A stretch of DNA of 7,895 nucleotides, from contig JAGHSC010000082.1 of assembly GCA_018066065.1 (NCBI GenBank), positions 1 through 7,895 on the forward strand, read 5' to 3'. A program made the translations under genes and the position numbers. How positions within the stretch are numbered: position 1 is the stretch's first letter; each line of letters starts with the position of its first letter. Below the pieces are notes generated by a model. That model was not told the DNA's origin. It ran no database searches and worked only from the letters and a program-made list of their open reading frames with translations. The stretch comes from Candidatus Cryptobacteroides faecihippi (GTDB lineage: Bacteria > Bacteroidota > Bacteroidia > Bacteroidales > UBA932). Shown here piece after piece: positions 6,801-7,895 of the stretch.

Positions 6801-6987
6801 CACCTCGGCTCTCGCGCTGATTCCGCTTGTGCTCAGCGGCGAGAAGTCCGGAAACGAGATCCAGAGCCCGATGGCCATCGTGGTCCTCGGCGGATTGATA
6901 ACTTCAACATTGCTCAACATCTACATCCTTCCGATCATGTACGAATGGCTGGCCGGAAGATCAGCGGCAAAGGAGGAAAAGAAATGA
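3868..6987 (+). CDS. Heavy-metal efflux RND permease, CzcA/CusA family
   Basis: This proton-driven inner-membrane antiporter exports metal ions through the adaptor and outer-membrane channel. The 1039-aa length fits the HME-RND family (about 1020-1070). The layout is classic: TM1 near 14-35, a large periplasmic porter loop starting DVFPDLTAPTVVV, TM2-6 from about 343, TM7 near 540-562, a second periplasmic loop, and TM8-12 from about 872 to 1030. TM4 reads AIGSLVDDAIIDVEN, with proton-relay candidates D409 and E416 plus extra acids D410 and D414. The CzcA DFG aspartate is replaced by A403, as in CusA. By eye the CusA Met triad (M573/M623/M672) corresponds to A577, S627 or C628, and H672 (followed by M673), so Cu(I)/Ag(I) specificity is not supported; a divalent ion is inferred. 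TM10 has GIAVRNG at 935-941. I chose the ATG at 3868, overlapping the preceding TGA by one base; TTG at 3865 and ATG at 3880 are alternatives. It ends in AKEEKK, overlapping the next start by 4 nt. Confidence 0.95.
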   Translation: MQLTMNWLNSIIQFSLKNKLLVLLGSALVVVGGIVAAGKMDIDVFPDLTAPTVVVMTDAHGMAAEEVEKLVTFPIETAMNGATKVRRVRSSSKFGNSFVWVEFNWGMDVLKARQIVSEKLVTISEELPAYVTPVLAPQSSVMGEIIFVGLQSTGETSQMDLRTLTDWTVKPAILATGGVSQVTVIGGDYKQYQILADPQKMMAYHVTYEELEAAATSLSINSEGGVIRDFGNEYALRGIGRTTDLEELGRTLVKMNGGKPVVISDVAEMKIGSAVKMGHASMDGKPAVLLSISKQPNINTLQVTAAIEKNLNEIAKTLPDDVIMDTRVLRQADYIESSVSNVAEALLEGALFVILILFLFLGSFRTTMISVIAIPVSLLATLIVLWLLGMDINTMTLGGMCIAIGSLVDDAIIDVENVYKRLRQNHAKAPQEREDVLKVVFDGSSEIRSSMINATLIVMVAFTPLFFLSGMEGRLLKPLGITYIIALFMSLVVAMTLTPLLCRMMLTGDDYLARNEKEKKFTAALGRGYSKSLKWVLAHKKVAVCGVAALFAAAIVSFLTMGSAFLPTFNESSATIAAVTAPGTSLEVSDEIGNLMEKLLHEIPEVTKTARRTGRGELDEHSQTSNSCELEVGFKTGKRNREQILDEMRAKLATIPGIAATVGQPLGHRIDHMVSGTQAAIAIKIFGPELSSLLMMGNSIKGCISGIEGLVDVAVEQITDSPQLQVRANRAALARYGITMEEFNRFITLAYAGEKVSDIYEGQQRFDVVMRLNEDYTESIEGVRNALIDTPDGGKVPLSEVAEIVSTTGPNAISRENVQRKLVVSANTSGRDVVSTVEDIKKAISENVTLPEGYRIEYGGQFESARNANRTLALATILALFCIFLLLHGEFKDVPLSMLVLCSLPFALIGGIFAVRIASGVISIPATIGFITLLGIAVRNGVLLISRYQHLHGCGMSVRESVLSGSADRLNPILMTALTSALALIPLVLSGEKSGNEIQSPMAIVVLGGLITSTLLNIYILPIMYEWLAGRSAAKEEKK
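6971..6976 (+). promoter_or_regulatory. Shine-Dalgarno-like AGGAGG before the channel gene
   Basis: AGGAGG sits 7 nt upstream of the ATG at 6984 and inside the end of the permease gene. It is the only strong Shine-Dalgarno match at a start in this window. Bacteroidota usually initiate without such motifs, so it may matter only as support for re-initiation at the ATGA overlap, or it may simply reflect the Lys/Glu codons AAGGAGGAA. Confidence 0.4.
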
Positions 6988-7895
6988 AAAGAATGATAAC
7001 AGCATCAGTGGCACTGCTCAGCGCGCTGTCACTGGTTGCCCAGGACTGGAGCTCGGTACTATCTTCAGTGGAGGGCAACAACACGACGCTGAAGGCTCTC
7101 CGCGCGGAGACCGAGGCCATCAAGGCTGAAGCCCGCACAGGCCTGACCCCGGCCGATCCTGAAGTCGAGCTCGGCTACCTCTGGGGAACCCCGAAGGACC
7201 AGGGCAACAGGCTTGACCTCAACGTGACCCAGACCTTCGACTTCCCTACCGTCTACCACTACAGGAAGATGATCTCGAGGGGAGAGGCCACCGTCGCTGA
7301 CTTTGAATATGCAACCCAGCGGAAGGCCATCCTGCTCGAGGCAGAGAAGACCTGCATCGACATCGTCTACCACAATGCTCTCGCGAATGCCCTCAGACGC
7401 AGGCTCGACAGCGCCCAGTCAATCGCGGACGCATCCCAGAGGCTGTCCGACAAGGGAGAGATCTCAACCCTCGACCTCAGGAAGGCGGTCCTCAACCTTG
7501 TGGCCGCGAGAAAGGATTTCGAGTCCAACGAGATCAATCTCAGGAGCTTGGAGGACGAACTTGCCAGGCTGAACGGAGGCAGGGAGATCAAGGTCGACGA
7601 CGACGCCTTCTGCGTGTCGCTCCTACCCGAGGACTTCGAGGAATGGTATGCCCACGCCGAAAGCGTCAATCCGGAACTCCAGGCAATCGCCGCCCAGTCC
7701 AGGAACGCAGAGAACCAGGTAAGGCTCGCTCAGGCTGAGTGGCTTCCGAAGTTCTCCGTCGGCTACGTCAGCGAAAGGATTGCCGGGACCAGCCTTCAGG
7801 GAATCGGTGCCGGCATCAGCATTCCCCTGTGGGAAGGCAAGGGCAAGGTCAAGGCTGCAAAGGCCACGAGCGAGGCTCTTAACGCCCGCAGCCAG
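6984..7895 (+). CDS. TolC-family outer-membrane efflux channel, CzcC/CusC type (partial, C-terminus beyond window)
   Basis: This is the outer-membrane duct of the tripartite metal pump. The reading frame stays open for 304 codons to the window end; family members are usually about 400-420 aa, so roughly a quarter is missing. Residues 1-19 are a signal peptide (MKRMITASVALLSALSLVA|Q); there is no lipobox cysteine, unlike lipidated CusC. The first OEP half runs from about 22 to 196: PADPEVELGYLWG at 56-68, then a QTFDFPTVYHYR strand at 83-94, followed by long Ala/Glu/Arg/Leu-rich helices with heptad character. The second half begins near 217, with LAQAEWLPKFSVGY at 248-261 and a GISIPLW strand at 277-283 followed by another Ala/Lys helix, as expected for the TolC internal repeat. 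The start ATG overlaps the permease stop as ATGA, so translation is probably coupled. Gene order is adaptor, permease, channel, with the channel last. Confidence 0.92.
   Translation, partial: MKRMITASVALLSALSLVAQDWSSVLSSVEGNNTTLKALRAETEAIKAEARTGLTPADPEVELGYLWGTPKDQGNRLDLNVTQTFDFPTVYHYRKMISRGEATVADFEYATQRKAILLEAEKTCIDIVYHNALANALRRRLDSAQSIADASQRLSDKGEISTLDLRKAVLNLVAARKDFESNEINLRSLEDELARLNGGREIKVDDDAFCVSLLPEDFEEWYAHAESVNPELQAIAAQSRNAENQVRLAQAEWLPKFSVGYVSERIAGTSLQGIGAGISIPLWEGKGKVKAAKATSEALNARSQ

Overview
The window looks like a chromosomal segment of a fairly GC-rich Bacteroidota member, probably an uncultured gut or rumen Bacteroidales. Three things support this: Bacteroidota-type promoter elements (TTTG / TAnnTTTG) with AT-rich, mostly Shine-Dalgarno-free translation starts; a small His-rich exported protein placed ahead of a CzcB-CzcA-CzcC type operon; and the style of the proteins themselves. 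The genus is not determined. All five complete or partial neighbouring genes share a C/G-rich third codon position, and I see no mobile element, RNA gene or CRISPR array.

Layout. Positions 1-435 (minus) hold the N-terminal 145 codons of an exported protein: signal peptide, an Ala/Lys-rich LEA-like helical repeat segment, then the start of what looks like a DUF1565-type right-handed beta-helix. It is preceded by a textbook Bacteroidota promoter. Positions 518-1729 (minus) encode threonine ammonia-lyase (IlvA, one ACT domain). A 53-bp AT-rich gap separates it from a divergent plus-strand cluster: a 127-aa His/Cys-rich exported protein (1783-2166), a His-rich lipoprotein membrane-fusion adaptor (2264-3868, CzcB/CusB type), an RND heavy-metal permease (3868-6987, CzcA/CusA type) and the first 304 codons of a TolC-family outer-membrane channel (6984 to the window end).

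How the genes work together. The last three plus-strand genes build a complete tripartite pump: inner-membrane proton-driven antiporter, periplasmic adaptor and outer-membrane duct. It should expel heavy-metal cations from periplasm or cytoplasm to the outside. The junctions overlap by 1 and 4 nt, which suggests translational coupling. The leading small protein and the adaptor's 23-His N-terminal tail probably capture or buffer metal in the periplasm. The methionine triad of the Cu(I)/Ag(I) pump CusA appears absent, while the adaptor carries a CzcB-like N-terminal domain, so a divalent ion (Zn/Cd/Co/Ni) is my preferred but unproven substrate. IlvA is metabolically unrelated and only shares the intergenic region.

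Nothing here is clearly a new system. The points most worth a second look are the LEA-like/beta-helix protein, the expandable hexanucleotide His repeat in the adaptor, the possible leaderless start of the metal operon, and the unusual transmembrane acidic motif in the permease.
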